In this document: one piece after another, positions 46,791 to 55,339 of the stretch
Layout: each line of letters opens with the position of its first letter
How positions within the stretch are numbered: the stretch's first letter is position 1
Position numbers and translations under genes: made by a program
DNA from: Pseudomonas yangonensis
Lineage (GTDB): Bacteria > Pseudomonadota > Gammaproteobacteria > Pseudomonadales > Pseudomonadaceae
Reading direction: 5' to 3'
Assembly (NCBI RefSeq): GCF_009932725.1
Contig: NZ_BLJU01000011.1
Coordinates: 62,001 to 126,000 of the forward strand
DNA length: 64,000 nt
The notes under the pieces: model-generated
The model's database searches: none
What the model was told of the DNA's origin: nothing
What the model saw: the letters and a program-made list of their open reading frames with translations, nothing else

Positions 46791-46850
46791 GGACCAGAAA
46801 ACTGAATAACCCACGACGAATACAGCCCATGTGATATCTCGCGAGCTAGA

Positions 46851-46933
46851 GCCCTGCAAGGCAAAAACAGGCGAGGGAGCGGAGTGTACTTTTGTACATG
46901 AGCATCCCGAGCCTGTTTTTAACGCCGCAGGGC
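46851..46933. repeat. Long imperfect palindrome between sbp and cysT
   Basis: Nested arms GCCCTGC/GCAGGGC (46851-46857, 46927-46933) and AAAAACAGGC/GCCTGTTTTT (46863-46872, 46911-46920) enclose GTAC-TTTT-GTAC. It looks like a MITE-like or REP-like intergenic element of the type seen in Pseudomonas. No coding capacity. Confidence 0.75.
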
Positions 46934-46961
46934 CGACGCGCAGCAGATCGTTGACGAGCGC

Positions 46962-47978
46962 TCAGCGGCCGGAGGCTAGAAGCTGGTCAAGAATACCACC
47001 GTTGTCGAAGTGCTTGGCGGTGATCTCGTCCCAGCTGCCCAGCACCTCGGTCGGGTTGATCAGGCGCACCGGAGCAAACTGAGCCTTGGTCGCCTCGACC
47101 ACTTCCGGGTTGTGCACGCGGTAGTTGTAGCGGGTCAGCAGTTGCTGGATGTCCTTGCTGTACTGGAAGTCGAGGAAGGCCTTGGCCTGCTCGCGGGTGC
47201 CGCGCTCGTCGGCCACCTTGTCGACGATGGCCACCGGGAATTCGGCCAGTACGCTGACTTCCGGCACCACAATTTCCAGGTTGGCGGACTTGAACTCGTC
47301 ACCCTTGGCGATGTTGATCACTTCCGATTCGAAGGTCAGCAGCACGTCACCCTGGCCGTTCTGGGCGAAGGCCACGGTGGCGCCACGGCCGCCGGTGGGG
47401 AAGTTCTCGACGTTCTTCAGCAGCTTGCCGACGAAGGCTTTCACCTTCTCCTGGTCGCCATTGAATTTCTCGTTGGCGAACAGCCAGGCGCCCAGGTAGC
47501 TGTAGCGGGCGTTGCCGGAGGTTTTCGGGTTGGGGAATACCAGCTTCACGTCATCGCGAATCAGGTCATCCCAGCTCTTGATGTTCTTCGGGTTGCCTTC
47601 GCGTACCAGGAAGGCGGTGGTGCTGTAGTACGGCGAGCTGTTGTTGGGGAACTGCTGAGCCCAGTCCTCACGCAGCAGCTTGCGCTTGGCCAGGATGTCC
47701 ACGTCGGTCACCTGGTTGAAGGTGACCACGTCGACCTTCTTGCCCTGAATGATGTCCTGCGCCTGACGCGAGGTGCCGGCGAAGGACTGGATGATCTTCA
47801 CTTCCTTGCCGCTCTGCTGCTTCCAGTGCTCGACGAACAGCGGGTTGATCTCGCCGAACAGTTCGCGGGCGATGTCGTAGGAGGCGTTGTGGAATGGCGT
47901 ATCGGCAGCGGCATGGCTCAGCGAGCCAGTCAGCAGGGTGGCGCTGGCCACGGTGGCCAGAACGATCTTCTTCAGCAT
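46962..47978 (-). CDS. sbp: Sbp, periplasmic sulfate-binding protein
   Basis: A 338-aa sulfate/thiosulfate receptor. The signal peptide MLKKIVLATVASATLLTGSL ends near SHAAA-DT. Conserved stretches are LFGEINPLFVEHW, SFAGTSRQAQDIIQGKKVDV and NPKTSGNARYSYLGAW, which contacts the anion, plus GGRGATVAFAQNGQGDVLL. It is the first gene of the sbp-cysT-cysW operon and is expected to be induced by sulfur limitation. The AT-rich upstream region supports that. Confidence 0.96.
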   Translation of the reverse strand: MLKKIVLATVASATLLTGSLSHAAADTPFHNASYDIARELFGEINPLFVEHWKQQSGKEVKIIQSFAGTSRQAQDIIQGKKVDVVTFNQVTDVDILAKRKLLREDWAQQFPNNSSPYYSTTAFLVREGNPKNIKSWDDLIRDDVKLVFPNPKTSGNARYSYLGAWLFANEKFNGDQEKVKAFVGKLLKNVENFPTGGRGATVAFAQNGQGDVLLTFESEVINIAKGDEFKSANLEIVVPEVSVLAEFPVAIVDKVADERGTREQAKAFLDFQYSKDIQQLLTRYNYRVHNPEVVEATKAQFAPVRLINPTEVLGSWDEITAKHFDNGGILDQLLASGR

Positions 47979-48357
47979 CTATGGCGTCCTTCTTATCGAG
48001 AGAGGAGCCTGCAGGCAGGCTATTTGATGGCGCGATTCTGCAGAAAAAACATATAGCTGAAAAATATCTTTTTCTTTTCTTCTTATAACCAGCATCTCTT
48101 TACCTGCGAAACACCCTGGAGCCCTCGCACGCAAGGGCTGCTCAGGCAACCATTCTTAGAACCTGTTCACGATCTTTATGGGCCTGAAGCGGCAACTACA
48201 AGGCAAAAACGTTCGGTGAACACGTAGGAGGGGCTTCAGCCCGAGCTGGGCGCGAAGAGCTCGCGGCTAAAGCCGCTCCCACAAGATCGCAAGCGGCCTA
48301 TTTCGCCAATTGGCTACCAAAATCGAGGGAAATTGGCTACAAATCATAAAAAGGTTC
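47979..48357. promoter_or_regulatory. sbp upstream region with AT-rich CysB-like motif and a REP element
   Basis: This 379-bp gap has no gene. An AT-rich stretch at 48040-48100 contains TTATAACCA (48083-48091) about 105 bp upstream of sbp. The same word lies upstream of lsfA (54163-54171) in the same orientation. It is a candidate activator (CysB-type) site. Further right, 48223-48282 holds a GTAGGAGnGGCTTCAGCC-type palindromic repeat shared with 44948-45010. Confidence 0.5.
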
Positions 48358-48573
48358 TTACAGCTTGGCGATGGACACCTCGGTGGATTTGACGAAGGCA
48401 ATCACCTCACTGCCCACCTGCAGCTCCAATTCGCGCACGGAACGGGTGGTGATCACCGAGGTGACGATGCCGGCCGCGGTCTGCACGTCGATTTCCGAGA
48501 ACACGTCGCCGATGACGATCTCCTTGATGCTGCCCTTGAACTGGTTACGCACGTTGATGGCTTTGATGGTCAT
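48358..48573 (-). CDS. ssuF: SsuF, molbindin (single Mop/TOBE domain)
   Basis: A 71-aa protein consisting of one Mop domain (INVRNQFKGSIKEIVIGDVF, then VTSVITTRSVRELEL and GSEVIAFVKSTEVSIAK). Such molbindins bind molybdate as hexamers. In P. putida ssuF is the last gene of ssuEADCBF and is needed for use of some sulfonates and sulfate esters. Its place after ssuB here matches that order. A palindromic repeat separates it from ssuB. Confidence 0.9.
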   Translation of the reverse strand: MTIKAINVRNQFKGSIKEIVIGDVFSEIDVQTAAGIVTSVITTRSVRELELQVGSEVIAFVKSTEVSIAKL

Positions 48574-48599
48574 GGTGTTTCTCCTGATGGTCCACTGAT

Positions 48600-48657
48600 G
48601 TAGCCCGGATGCAATCCGGGGGAATTCTTGAGCCGCCCCGGATTACATCCGGGCTAC
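48600..48657. repeat. REP palindrome between ssuB and ssuF
   Basis: GTAGCCCGGATGCAATCC begins one arm and the inverted copy ends in GGATTACATCCGGGCTAC. Together they form a long hairpin. It belongs to the same family as 50287, 50444, 51666 and 58579. Confidence 0.85.
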
Positions 48658-48661
48658 GGCC

Positions 48662-49462
48662 TCACAGCGCCCAACGCAATTGCGTGGGCAGGGGTGATAC
48701 GGGGTCGGGTGGCGTCGGCAGCTCCGGCTGCGCCAGCACGCGGTCGAGCACGCGCGCTTCCAGCGCCGCCAGCAGCGGCGAGCCATGCGGGCGCGGGCGA
48801 ACCAGTTGCACATCGAGGTCGAGGCCGATCTGGCCGTCCTCGATCAGGATCACCCGATCCGCCACGGCCACCGCCTCGGCAACGTCGTGGGTCACCAGCA
48901 GCACGGTGAAGCCATGCTGTTGCCACAGGCGCTCGATCAGGCGCTGCATCTCGATACGGGTCAGCGCATCCAGCGCGCCCAGCGGTTCGTCGAGCAGCAG
49001 CAGACGCGGGCGATGGATCAGCGCCCGGGCCAGGGCCACACGCTGCTTCTGCCCGCCGGACAGGGCCGCCGGCCACTCACCTGCGCGATCGGCCAGGCCG
49101 ACCGCGGCCAGCGCTTCCTCGGCCTGCTTGCGCCAGTTGCCGGACAGGCCCAGACCGACGTTGTCGATCACCCGCTTCCAGGGCAACAGGCGCGAGTCCT
49201 GGAACATCAGGCGGATGTCCTCGCGCACCGCGTTGAGCGAGCCGCTGCCGGCCAGCAGTTGACCGCTGCTGGGTCGATCCAGCCCGGCCAGCAGGCGCAG
49301 CAGCGTGCTCTTGCCGCAGCCACTGCGCCCGACCACGGCAACGAACTGGCCGGCCGGGATATGCAGGTCGATGCCCTTGAGCACCTGACGCTCGCCGAAG
49401 GATTTCTCGATGTTCTCGATCGCCAGTGGAATGCCCTGACGAATGTTATGCAGCGCTGTCAT
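48662..49462 (-). CDS. ssuB: SsuB, sulfonate ABC transporter ATPase
   Basis: A 266-aa ABC ATPase energising aliphatic sulfonate uptake. Walker A is [16 protein letters not shown], the signature is [15 protein letters not shown], and Walker B with D-loop is [12 protein letters not shown]. The switch His is in [16 protein letters not shown]. It overlaps ssuC by four bases. The last 30 residues (about 235-266) are less conserved. Confidence 0.95.
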   Translation of the reverse strand: MTALHNIRQGIPLAIENIEKSFGERQVLKGIDLHIPAGQFVAVVGRSGCGKSTLLRLLAGLDRPSSGQLLAGSGSLNAVREDIRLMFQDSRLLPWKRVIDNVGLGLSGNWRKQAEEALAAVGLADRAGEWPAALSGGQKQRVALARALIHRPRLLLLDEPLGALDALTRIEMQRLIERLWQQHGFTVLLVTHDVAEAVAVADRVILIEDGQIGLDLDVQLVRPRPHGSPLLAALEARVLDRVLAQPELPTPPDPVSPLPTQLRWAL

Positions 49463-50253
49463 TGCCCACCAGCCTTGGCCTGATAGGCCGGATGCCAGCG
49501 CAACCAGACGCGTTCGAGACCACGAGCGGCGACATCGGCCAGCTTGCCGAGCACCGCGTAGAGCAGGATCGCCAGCACCACCACGTCAGTCTGCAGGAAC
49601 TCGCGGGCGTTCATCGCCAGGTAGCCGATGCCACTGCTGGCGGAGATGGTCTCCGCCACGATTAACGTGAGCCACATGAAGCCGAGGGCGAAACGCACGC
49701 CGACCAGGATCGACGGCAGCGCACCGGGCAGGATCACCTGGCGGAACAGCGAGAAGCCGGATAAGCCATAGCTGCGCGCCATTTCCACCAGCGCCGGGTC
49801 GACGTTGCGGATGCCGTGGTAGGTGTTGAGGTAGATGGGGAACAGGGTGCCGAGCGCGACCAGGAACACCTTGGCCGCCTCGTCGATGCCGAACCAGAGG
49901 ATCACCAGCGGGATCAGCGCCAGGTGCGGCACGTTGCGGATCATCTGCACCGAGCTGTCGAGAAAGCGCTCGCCCCATTTCGACAGGCCGGTGATAAAGC
50001 CCAGCAGCAGGCCGATACCGCCGCCGATGGCGAAGCCGATGCCGGCGCGCTGGCCGCTGATCGCCAGGTGCTGCCAGATTTCGCCGGAGGCCAGCAGCTC
50101 CCAGCCGGCGGCCAGCACCGCGCTGGGTGCCGGCAGAATGCGGCTGGACAACCAGCCGCTGGCCACCGCCAGCTGCCAGGCGGCCAGCAGCCCAAGCGGC
50201 AAGGCCCAGGGCGCGGCGCGCAGGGCCAGTTTGTTAAGGGTCGTGTTGCTCAT
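49459..50253 (-). CDS. ssuC: SsuC, sulfonate ABC transporter permease
   Basis: A 264-aa inner-membrane permease with about six helices. The EAA loop is [23 protein letters not shown], and [22 protein letters not shown] is characteristic of the SsuC/TauC/NrtB group. It works with SsuB and the SsuA receptor. The preceding gap to ssuD (50254-50486, 233 bp) is filled with repeats. Confidence 0.95.
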   Translation of the reverse strand: MSNTTLNKLALRAAPWALPLGLLAAWQLAVASGWLSSRILPAPSAVLAAGWELLASGEIWQHLAISGQRAGIGFAIGGGIGLLLGFITGLSKWGERFLDSSVQMIRNVPHLALIPLVILWFGIDEAAKVFLVALGTLFPIYLNTYHGIRNVDPALVEMARSYGLSGFSLFRQVILPGALPSILVGVRFALGFMWLTLIVAETISASSGIGYLAMNAREFLQTDVVVLAILLYAVLGKLADVAARGLERVWLRWHPAYQAKAGGQ

Positions 50254-50286
50254 GGTTGCCTCGAAAACCTTTGTAGCGTCTGTATT

Positions 50287-50464
50287 CCCCGGATTGCATC
50301 CGGGCTACATCTGCCCTCTCCCCAACCCTCTCCCATAAATGGTAGAGGGGGCTGATCGGCGCCGCTGGTTCGGCCGGAGTCCGGTTCATCCCCCCTCTCC
50401 CGCTTGCGGGAGAGGGGCTGGGGGAGAGGGTGCTTTTCAGTCCGTAGCCCGGATGCAATCCGGG
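50287..50464. repeat. Repeat cluster between ssuD and ssuC
   Basis: Two copies of the GTAGCCCGG family flank the gap (50287-50308 inverted, 50444-50464 direct). Between them lie complementary CCCTCTCCCCAACCCTCTCC-type and GGGAGAGGGGCTGGGGGAGA-type arms. A tight CCCCTCTCCC-GCTT-GGGAGAGGGG-like hairpin sits near 50393-50418. No gene is present. Confidence 0.85.
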
Positions 50465-50486
50465 AAAACCTTTGCCTGCGCTTACC

Positions 50487-51635
50487 TCAGCTCGCCGAAG
50501 CCGCCTTCGGCAAAATGTCGCTGGAGATCATTTCGCCGAACGGGCTGACATAGCCGCGACTCTCCGGACGCACAGGCGCGGCCACGTCCAGGTGTGGGAA
50601 CAGCAGTTCGGCGACCCGGTACGACTCCTCCAGATGCGGGTAGCCGGAAAAGATGAAGGTGTCGATGCCAAGCTCCGCGTACTCCCTGACCCGCGCCGCC
50701 ACGGTCGGGCCATCGCCGACCAGCGCGGTACCGGCGCCGCCGCGCACCAGGCCGACACCGGCCCAGAGGTTCGGCGACACTTCCAGGTTGTCGGTCTTGC
50801 CGCCGTGCAGGGCGGCCATGCGCTGCTGGCCGACCGAGTCGAAGCGCGCCAGCGACGCCTGGGCGCGGTCGATGGTGTCCTGGTCCAGATGGCTGATCAG
50901 GCGATCCGCCGCCGCCCAGGCCTCCTCGTTGGTCTCGCGCACGATCACGTGCAGACGAATGCCGAAGCGCACTTCACGGCCCTGCCTGACCGCCTTCTCC
51001 CGCACCTGGGCGATCTTCTCGGCCACCGCAGCCGGCGGCTCGCCCCAGGTCAGGTACAGCTCGACCTGCTCGGCGGCCAGGTCCTGCGCCGCGTCGGAGG
51101 AGCCACCGAAATACAGCGGCGGACGCGGCCGCTGGATCGGCGGGTAGAGCAGCTTGGCGCCCTTCACCTGGATGTGCTTGCCGTCGTAGTCGACGGTTTC
51201 GCCCTCCAGTACTCGGCGCCAGATACGGGTGAATTCGACGGACGCCTCGTAACGCTCAGCGTGCGACAGGTGCAGGCCGTCGCCGGCCAGTTCGTCCGGA
51301 TCGCCCCCGGTCACCAGGTTGAACAGCGCGCGGCCGTTGGACAGGCGATCCAGAGTCGCCGCCTGGCGCGCAGCCACGGTCGGCGAAATGATCCCCGGGC
51401 GCAGCGCGACGAGAAACTTCAGGTTCTGCGTCACCGGGATCAGCGAGGCCGCCACCAGCCAGGAGTCCTCGCAGGAACGCCCGGTGGGAATCAGCACGCC
51501 GCCGAAGCCGAGACGGTCGGCAGCCTGGGCGATCTGCGCCAGGTAGCCGTGGTCGACGGCGCGGGCGCCTTCGGCGGTGCCCAAATATTTGCCATCACCA
51601 TGGGTAGGCAGGAACCAGAAGATATTGAGGCTCAT
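50487..51635 (-). CDS. ssuD: SsuD, FMNH2-dependent alkanesulfonate monooxygenase
   Basis: A 382-aa bacterial-luciferase-family enzyme that cleaves C1+ alkanesulfonates to aldehyde and sulfite using FMNH2 from SsuE. It starts [19 protein letters not shown], the SsuD hallmark. Further family stretches are [35 protein letters not shown] and [15 protein letters not shown]. The start at 51635 has AGGAG 8 bp upstream; the in-frame codon at 51680 lies within a repeat. Length matches E. coli SsuD (381 aa). Confidence 0.96.
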   Translation of the reverse strand: MSLNIFWFLPTHGDGKYLGTAEGARAVDHGYLAQIAQAADRLGFGGVLIPTGRSCEDSWLVAASLIPVTQNLKFLVALRPGIISPTVAARQAATLDRLSNGRALFNLVTGGDPDELAGDGLHLSHAERYEASVEFTRIWRRVLEGETVDYDGKHIQVKGAKLLYPPIQRPRPPLYFGGSSDAAQDLAAEQVELYLTWGEPPAAVAEKIAQVREKAVRQGREVRFGIRLHVIVRETNEEAWAAADRLISHLDQDTIDRAQASLARFDSVGQQRMAALHGGKTDNLEVSPNLWAGVGLVRGGAGTALVGDGPTVAARVREYAELGIDTFIFSGYPHLEESYRVAELLFPHLDVAAPVRPESRGYVSPFGEMISSDILPKAASAS

Positions 51636-51665
51636 GGAGTGGTCTCCTTTTGCGAAAGCGTTGAC

Positions 51666-51723
51666 GTAGCCCGGATGCAATCCGGGAGTACCGTGCAGCG
51701 ATCCCGGATCGCATCCGGGCTAC
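51666..51723. repeat. REP palindrome between ssuA and ssuD
   Basis: Two inverted copies of the GTAGCCCGGATGCAATCC family with a 14-bp spacer form a long hairpin directly after the ssuA stop. It resembles 48600-48657. Confidence 0.85.
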
Positions 51724-51726
51724 GGG

Positions 51727-52692
51727 TTACTGGGCCTGGGCGACCTTGTCCGGCTGCCGCCAGATCACCTCGGCAATGCTCAGGCGCTTGGGGATCAGCT
51801 TCAGATCGCTGAAGGTGTCGGCGATCTTCTGCTGTGCACTCGCCACTTCCGGGGTGATCAGCTGCGCGCCGTAGCTTTGCCGCTCAACCGCAGCACGGGT
51901 GATCTCGGGGGACAGGCCTAGCAGCGGTGCGACCTGGGCGGTGACCTCGTCGACGTTGGCGCGAGTCCACTCGCCTGTCTTGCGAATCTCGTCCACCAGA
52001 GCGACCACTACCTCAGGGTGCTTTTCGGCGAAGGGACGCGCGGCCAAGTAGAACTGGTGGTTGCTCACCAGGCCCTGGCCGTCGCGCAAGGTACGGGCCT
52101 GCAGTTGCTGTTCGGCGGCAGCCTGGAAGGGGTCCCAGATCACCCAGGCGTCGACGCTGCCACGCTCGAACGCGGCGCGGGCATCGGCAGGCGGCAGGTA
52201 CACGGGGGTGATATCGCTGATGCTCAGGCCGGCTTCCTCCAGCGCGCGCACCAGCAGGTAATGCACGTTGGAGCCCTTGTTCAGGGCGACCTTCTTGCCC
52301 TTGAGTTCGGCCACCGTTTTGATCGGCGAATCCTTGGGCAGCAGTATCGCCTCGCTGAGCGGCGCCGGCGGCTCGAAGGCCACGTAGAGCAGATCGGCGC
52401 CGGCGGCCTGGGCGAATACCGGCGGTGTCTCGCCTGTGGTGCCGAAGTCGATGGAGCCCACGTTGAGCCCTTCGAGCAGCTGCGGGCCCGCCGGGAACTC
52501 GGTCCACTGCACCTTGACGCCCTGTTCGGCCAGGCGTTTTTCCAGCGCACCGCTGGATTTGAGCAGCACCAGGGTGCCGTATTTCTGATAGCCGATACGC
52601 AGTGTCTCGGCTTGAGCGTGAGTGATGGCGCCGAAGGAAATGGCCGCGGCAAACAGGGCGACCAGACTCCGACGCAAAGTGTTGGCGCCCAT
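51727..52692 (-). CDS. ssuA: SsuA, periplasmic sulfonate-binding protein
   Basis: A 321-aa receptor of the SsuA/TauA/NrtA type. The signal peptide ends near residue 28 (HAQA-ET), followed by LRIGYQKYGTLVLLKSSGAL. Other family stretches are FPAGPQLLEGLNVGSIDFGT and GKKVALNKGSNVHYLLVRAL. Several such proteins exist per genome, but its place between ssuE and ssuD makes SsuA secure. A palindromic element separates it from ssuE. Confidence 0.95.
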   Translation of the reverse strand: MGANTLRRSLVALFAAAISFGAITHAQAETLRIGYQKYGTLVLLKSSGALEKRLAEQGVKVQWTEFPAGPQLLEGLNVGSIDFGTTGETPPVFAQAAGADLLYVAFEPPAPLSEAILLPKDSPIKTVAELKGKKVALNKGSNVHYLLVRALEEAGLSISDITPVYLPPADARAAFERGSVDAWVIWDPFQAAAEQQLQARTLRDGQGLVSNHQFYLAARPFAEKHPEVVVALVDEIRKTGEWTRANVDEVTAQVAPLLGLSPEITRAAVERQSYGAQLITPEVASAQQKIADTFSDLKLIPKRLSIAEVIWRQPDKVAQAQ

Positions 52693-52765
52693 GGCGACCT
52701 CCTTTGCAAGTTGAGTGTGGGCCTGCTTGCCCGTTGGCGGGCGAGTAAGGCTTTTTGGGGCTTCA

Positions 52766-52832
52766 GGCTGCAGGCCTCAGGCTCCAGGCGGATAGGCTCT
52801 TGCCTGCCGCCTCTAGCCTGCGGCCTGCAGCC
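52766..52832. repeat. Palindromic element between ssuE and ssuA
   Basis: GGCTGCAGGC (52766-52775) and GCCTGCAGCC (52823-52832) bound a region rich in CAGGC/GCCTG words. It can form a hairpin in the ssu mRNA, and differs from the GTAGCCCGG family. Confidence 0.6.
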
Positions 52833-52837
52833 GCTTT

Positions 52838-53431
52838 TCAGATACTCCAGCGGGCGTTCACCAGCCGGTCGTTCAATACGTTCGGGTCGATCGGCTTCGG
52901 CCGTCGCGCCAGGGCGGCGGTCAGTTGTTCCAGGGCCTCGTCGAGGCGTTCGCGCAGCTCGTCGTCGATCTGCGCAGGCCTGTCCCCTTCCGGGTAGGCG
53001 ATCTGCTTGTCCACGGCGAACACGCCGCTGAGCATCTCCTGGGCCTTCAGCGCAGCCAGCACCGGCTTGAGCGCGTAGTCCACTGCCAACAGATGCGCCG
53101 GGCTGCCACCACTGGCCAGCGGCAGTACCACCTTGTGCGCCAGGGCACGTTCGGGCAGCAGATCCAGCAGCACCTTCAACGCGCCGGTGAACGATGCCTT
53201 GTACACCGGCGTACCGACCACCAGGCCATCGGCGCTGGCCACCACGGCCTGGAGCTGGCGGACAGCCGGGCTGTCGAAGCGTGCGTGCAGCAGATCCTCG
53301 GCGGGAAAATCGCGCACCTTGAGCAGGCTCACTTCCACCTGCTGCGCCTCCAGGCGCTGGCGTACATGGTCCAGCAGCACTTCGGTGCGCGAACGCGCCG
53401 CAGGGCTGCCGGACAGCAACACGACATGCAT
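52838..53431 (-). CDS. ssuE: SsuE, NAD(P)H-dependent FMN reductase
   Basis: A 197-aa flavodoxin-fold reductase supplying FMNH2 to SsuD. The phosphate-binding loop is [35 protein letters not shown] is the diagnostic SsuE segment; the Tyr is not placed as in strict flavodoxin-only relatives. [19 protein letters not shown] is also typical. It follows lsfA after 9 bp, so both are probably on one transcript. Confidence 0.94.
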   Translation of the reverse strand: MHVVLLSGSPAARSRTEVLLDHVRQRLEAQQVEVSLLKVRDFPAEDLLHARFDSPAVRQLQAVVASADGLVVGTPVYKASFTGALKVLLDLLPERALAHKVVLPLASGGSPAHLLAVDYALKPVLAALKAQEMLSGVFAVDKQIAYPEGDRPAQIDDELRERLDEALEQLTAALARRPKPIDPNVLNDRLVNARWSI

Positions 53432-53440
53432 GATCGATCC

Positions 53441-54079
53441 TTAGCGATTCGGTTGCGGCGTCAGACGCAGATAGGGCTTCACGGCGCGGTAGCCCTTGGG
53501 AAAGCGCTGGGCGATTTCGGCTTCGTCCTTGAGCGACGGCACGATCACCACCTCGTCACCGTCCTGCCAGTTGGCCGGCGTGGCCACCTTGTAGTTGTCG
53601 GTCAGCTGCAGCGAATCCACCACGCGCAGGATCTCGTGGAAGTTACGCCCGGTGCTGGCTGGATAGGTGATGGTCAGGCGCACCTTCTTGTTCGGGTCGA
53701 TGACGAACAGCGAACGCACGGTCAGGGTGTCGTTGGCGTTCGGGTGGATCAGGTCGTAGAGGTCAGAGACCTTGCGGTCGGCATCGGCGATGATCGGAAA
53801 GTTGACCCGGGTGTTCTGCGTCTCGTTGATGTCGTCGATCCACTTGAGGTGCGAATCCACCGGGTCGACCGACAGGGCGATGGCCTTGACGCCGCGCTGG
53901 GCGAATTCGTCCTTGAGCTTGGCGGTGAAGCCCAGCTCGGTGGTGCACACCGGGGTGAAGTCGGCCGGGTGGGAGAAGAGGATGCCCCAACTGTCGCCCA
54001 GCCACTCGTGGAAGCGAATGCGGCCTTCGCTGGAATCCTGTTCGAAGTCAGGGGCGATGTCGCCCAGGCGGATGGTCAT
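53441..54079 (-). CDS. lsfA: LsfA, 1-Cys peroxiredoxin
   Basis: A 212-aa Prx6-type peroxiredoxin. The peroxidatic Cys45 is in DFTPVCTTELG, with the supporting Pro and Thr. No resolving cysteine is seen. In P. putida lsfA is the sulfate-starvation-induced gene directly upstream of ssuE, as here. It likely protects against peroxide released by the flavin-dependent desulfonation system. An AT-rich promoter region precedes it. Confidence 0.95.
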   Translation of the reverse strand: MTIRLGDIAPDFEQDSSEGRIRFHEWLGDSWGILFSHPADFTPVCTTELGFTAKLKDEFAQRGVKAIALSVDPVDSHLKWIDDINETQNTRVNFPIIADADRKVSDLYDLIHPNANDTLTVRSLFVIDPNKKVRLTITYPASTGRNFHEILRVVDSLQLTDNYKVATPANWQDGDEVVIVPSLKDEAEIAQRFPKGYRAVKPYLRLTPQPNR

Positions 54080-54139
54080 GATCGTGCTCCTTGGCAGCGG
54101 CTTGCGTGGTGCTCACTATGCTCAGGAACGAAACGAAAC

Positions 54140-54180
54140 AAAAAGAATAAATAATGATTTATTTATAACCAAAACATCTT
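54140..54180. promoter_or_regulatory. Candidate CysB-type site upstream of lsfA-ssu
   Basis: A strongly AT-rich stretch in the 115-bp gap between lsfA and the divergent acetyltransferase gene. It contains AATAAAT-AATG-ATTTATT and TTATAACCA (54163-54171), 84 bp upstream of lsfA. TTATAACCA followed by CATCT is shared with the sbp upstream region. Confidence 0.5.
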
Positions 54181-54194
54181 TTAAGAAGACCGTC

Positions 54195-54650
54195 ATGACC
54201 GCCCCAACCTTGCACGAGATTCCCGGCGAACAGGCGCCCATGGCGTTGCTGCTTGAAGCCGACCCCAGCATCGTCCTCATCGCCCGCTATCTACAGGACG
54301 GTCATTGCGTGGTCGCGCGCCTGGACGACGCGGTCGTCGGCGTCTACGTGATCAAGGCCCTGAGCGCCGATACCTGGGAACTGATGAACATCGCCGTGGC
54401 GCCTGAACACCAGGGTCAGGGTATCGGCGCCCTGCTGCTGCACCACGCCATCGACCAAGCCCGGCAACTGGGTGCCAAGCGCCTGGAACTGGGCACCGGC
54501 AGCTTTGGCCACCAGCTGACCTTTTACCAGCGCGCCGGTTTTCGCGTGGTGGCGGTGGAGCCGGATTACTTCCTGCAGCACTACCCCGAGCCGTTGTTCG
54601 AGAATGGCCTGCAGCATCGGGATCGTTTGCGTCTGGCGCTGGAGCTTTAG
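54195..54650 (+). CDS. GNAT family N-acetyltransferase
   Basis: A 151-aa acetyltransferase. The acetyl-CoA motif A is MNIAVAPEHQGQGIGALLLHHAI, with the R/Q-x-x-G-x-G/A core. LTFYQRAGFRVV is motif B. The substrate cannot be deduced. It diverges from lsfA and its stop overlaps the kdpE stop by four bases. The start at 54195 gives MTAPTLHEIPGEQ; an upstream extension would cross the AT-rich promoter region. Confidence 0.88.
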   Translation: MTAPTLHEIPGEQAPMALLLEADPSIVLIARYLQDGHCVVARLDDAVVGVYVIKALSADTWELMNIAVAPEHQGQGIGALLLHHAIDQARQLGAKRLELGTGSFGHQLTFYQRAGFRVVAVEPDYFLQHYPEPLFENGLQHRDRLRLALEL

Positions 54651-55339
54651 GCAGAGTCGCGCAGACGATAGCCGACACCGGCCTCGGTGATCAGATAGCG
54701 CGGCGCGGCCGGGTCGTCGCCGAGCTTCTGCCGCAGATGGCCGACCACCACGCGCAGATAATGGCTGTCGCCGACGTGACTGGGGCCCCAGATATCACGC
54801 AGCAACTGTTGCTGGGTCACCACCCGCCCGAGGTGCTGGGCGAGCAGCGCCAGCACGGCGTATTCCTTGGGGGTCAGGGCGATTTCGGTGCCGTCGAGGC
54901 TGACCCGGCGATAGGCCAGGTCGATATTCAGCGCACCACAGGCGATGCTCGCCGGCAGCGCTTCGCGGCCCTGGCCCTGGCGCAGCAGCACGCGCACCCG
55001 GGCGAGGAATTCCTGGATGCCAAACGGTTTGGTCACGTAGTCATTGGCGCCGCCGTCCAGCGCCAGCACCTTCTCACCTTCGCTGGCACGAACCGAGAGC
55101 ACCAGCACCGGCACCTGGCTCCATTCGCGCAGGCTGCGCAGCACCTGCTGGCCGTCGAGGTCGGGCAGGCCGAGGTCGAGCACGACGAGATCGGGGCTGT
55201 GCAGCGCCGCCTGGGCCAGGCCGTCTTCGCCGTTGGCCGCCTCCAGCACCCGATAGCCTTGGGCGCTGAGGGCGATGCGCAGGAACTTGCGAATCTGCGC
55301 TTCGTCGTCGATCAGCAGAATGCTCGGCCCCTGGCTCAT
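54647..55339 (-). CDS. kdpE: KdpE, response regulator of K+ uptake
   Basis: A 230-aa OmpR-family regulator. The receiver phosphoacceptor is in LVVLDLGLPDLDG, and the switch Lys in YVTKPFG. The winged helix ends with HYLRVVVGHLRQKLGDDPA and LITEAGVGYRL. It should activate the kdpFABC operon under K+ limitation after phosphorylation by KdpD. It shares one base with kdpD. Its 3' end overlaps the convergent acetyltransferase gene. Confidence 0.95.
   Translation of the reverse strand: MSQGPSILLIDDEAQIRKFLRIALSAQGYRVLEAANGEDGLAQAALHSPDLVVLDLGLPDLDGQQVLRSLREWSQVPVLVLSVRASEGEKVLALDGGANDYVTKPFGIQEFLARVRVLLRQGQGREALPASIACGALNIDLAYRRVSLDGTEIALTPKEYAVLALLAQHLGRVVTQQQLLRDIWGPSHVGDSHYLRVVVGHLRQKLGDDPAAPRYLITEAGVGYRLRDSA

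Noticed and set aside
45077..49462. Possibility that the ATPase gene at 48662 is the missing cysA
   Set aside because: It overlaps ssuC by four bases in a complete ssu order, is about 266 aa, and lacks the C-terminal TOBE extension of CysA.
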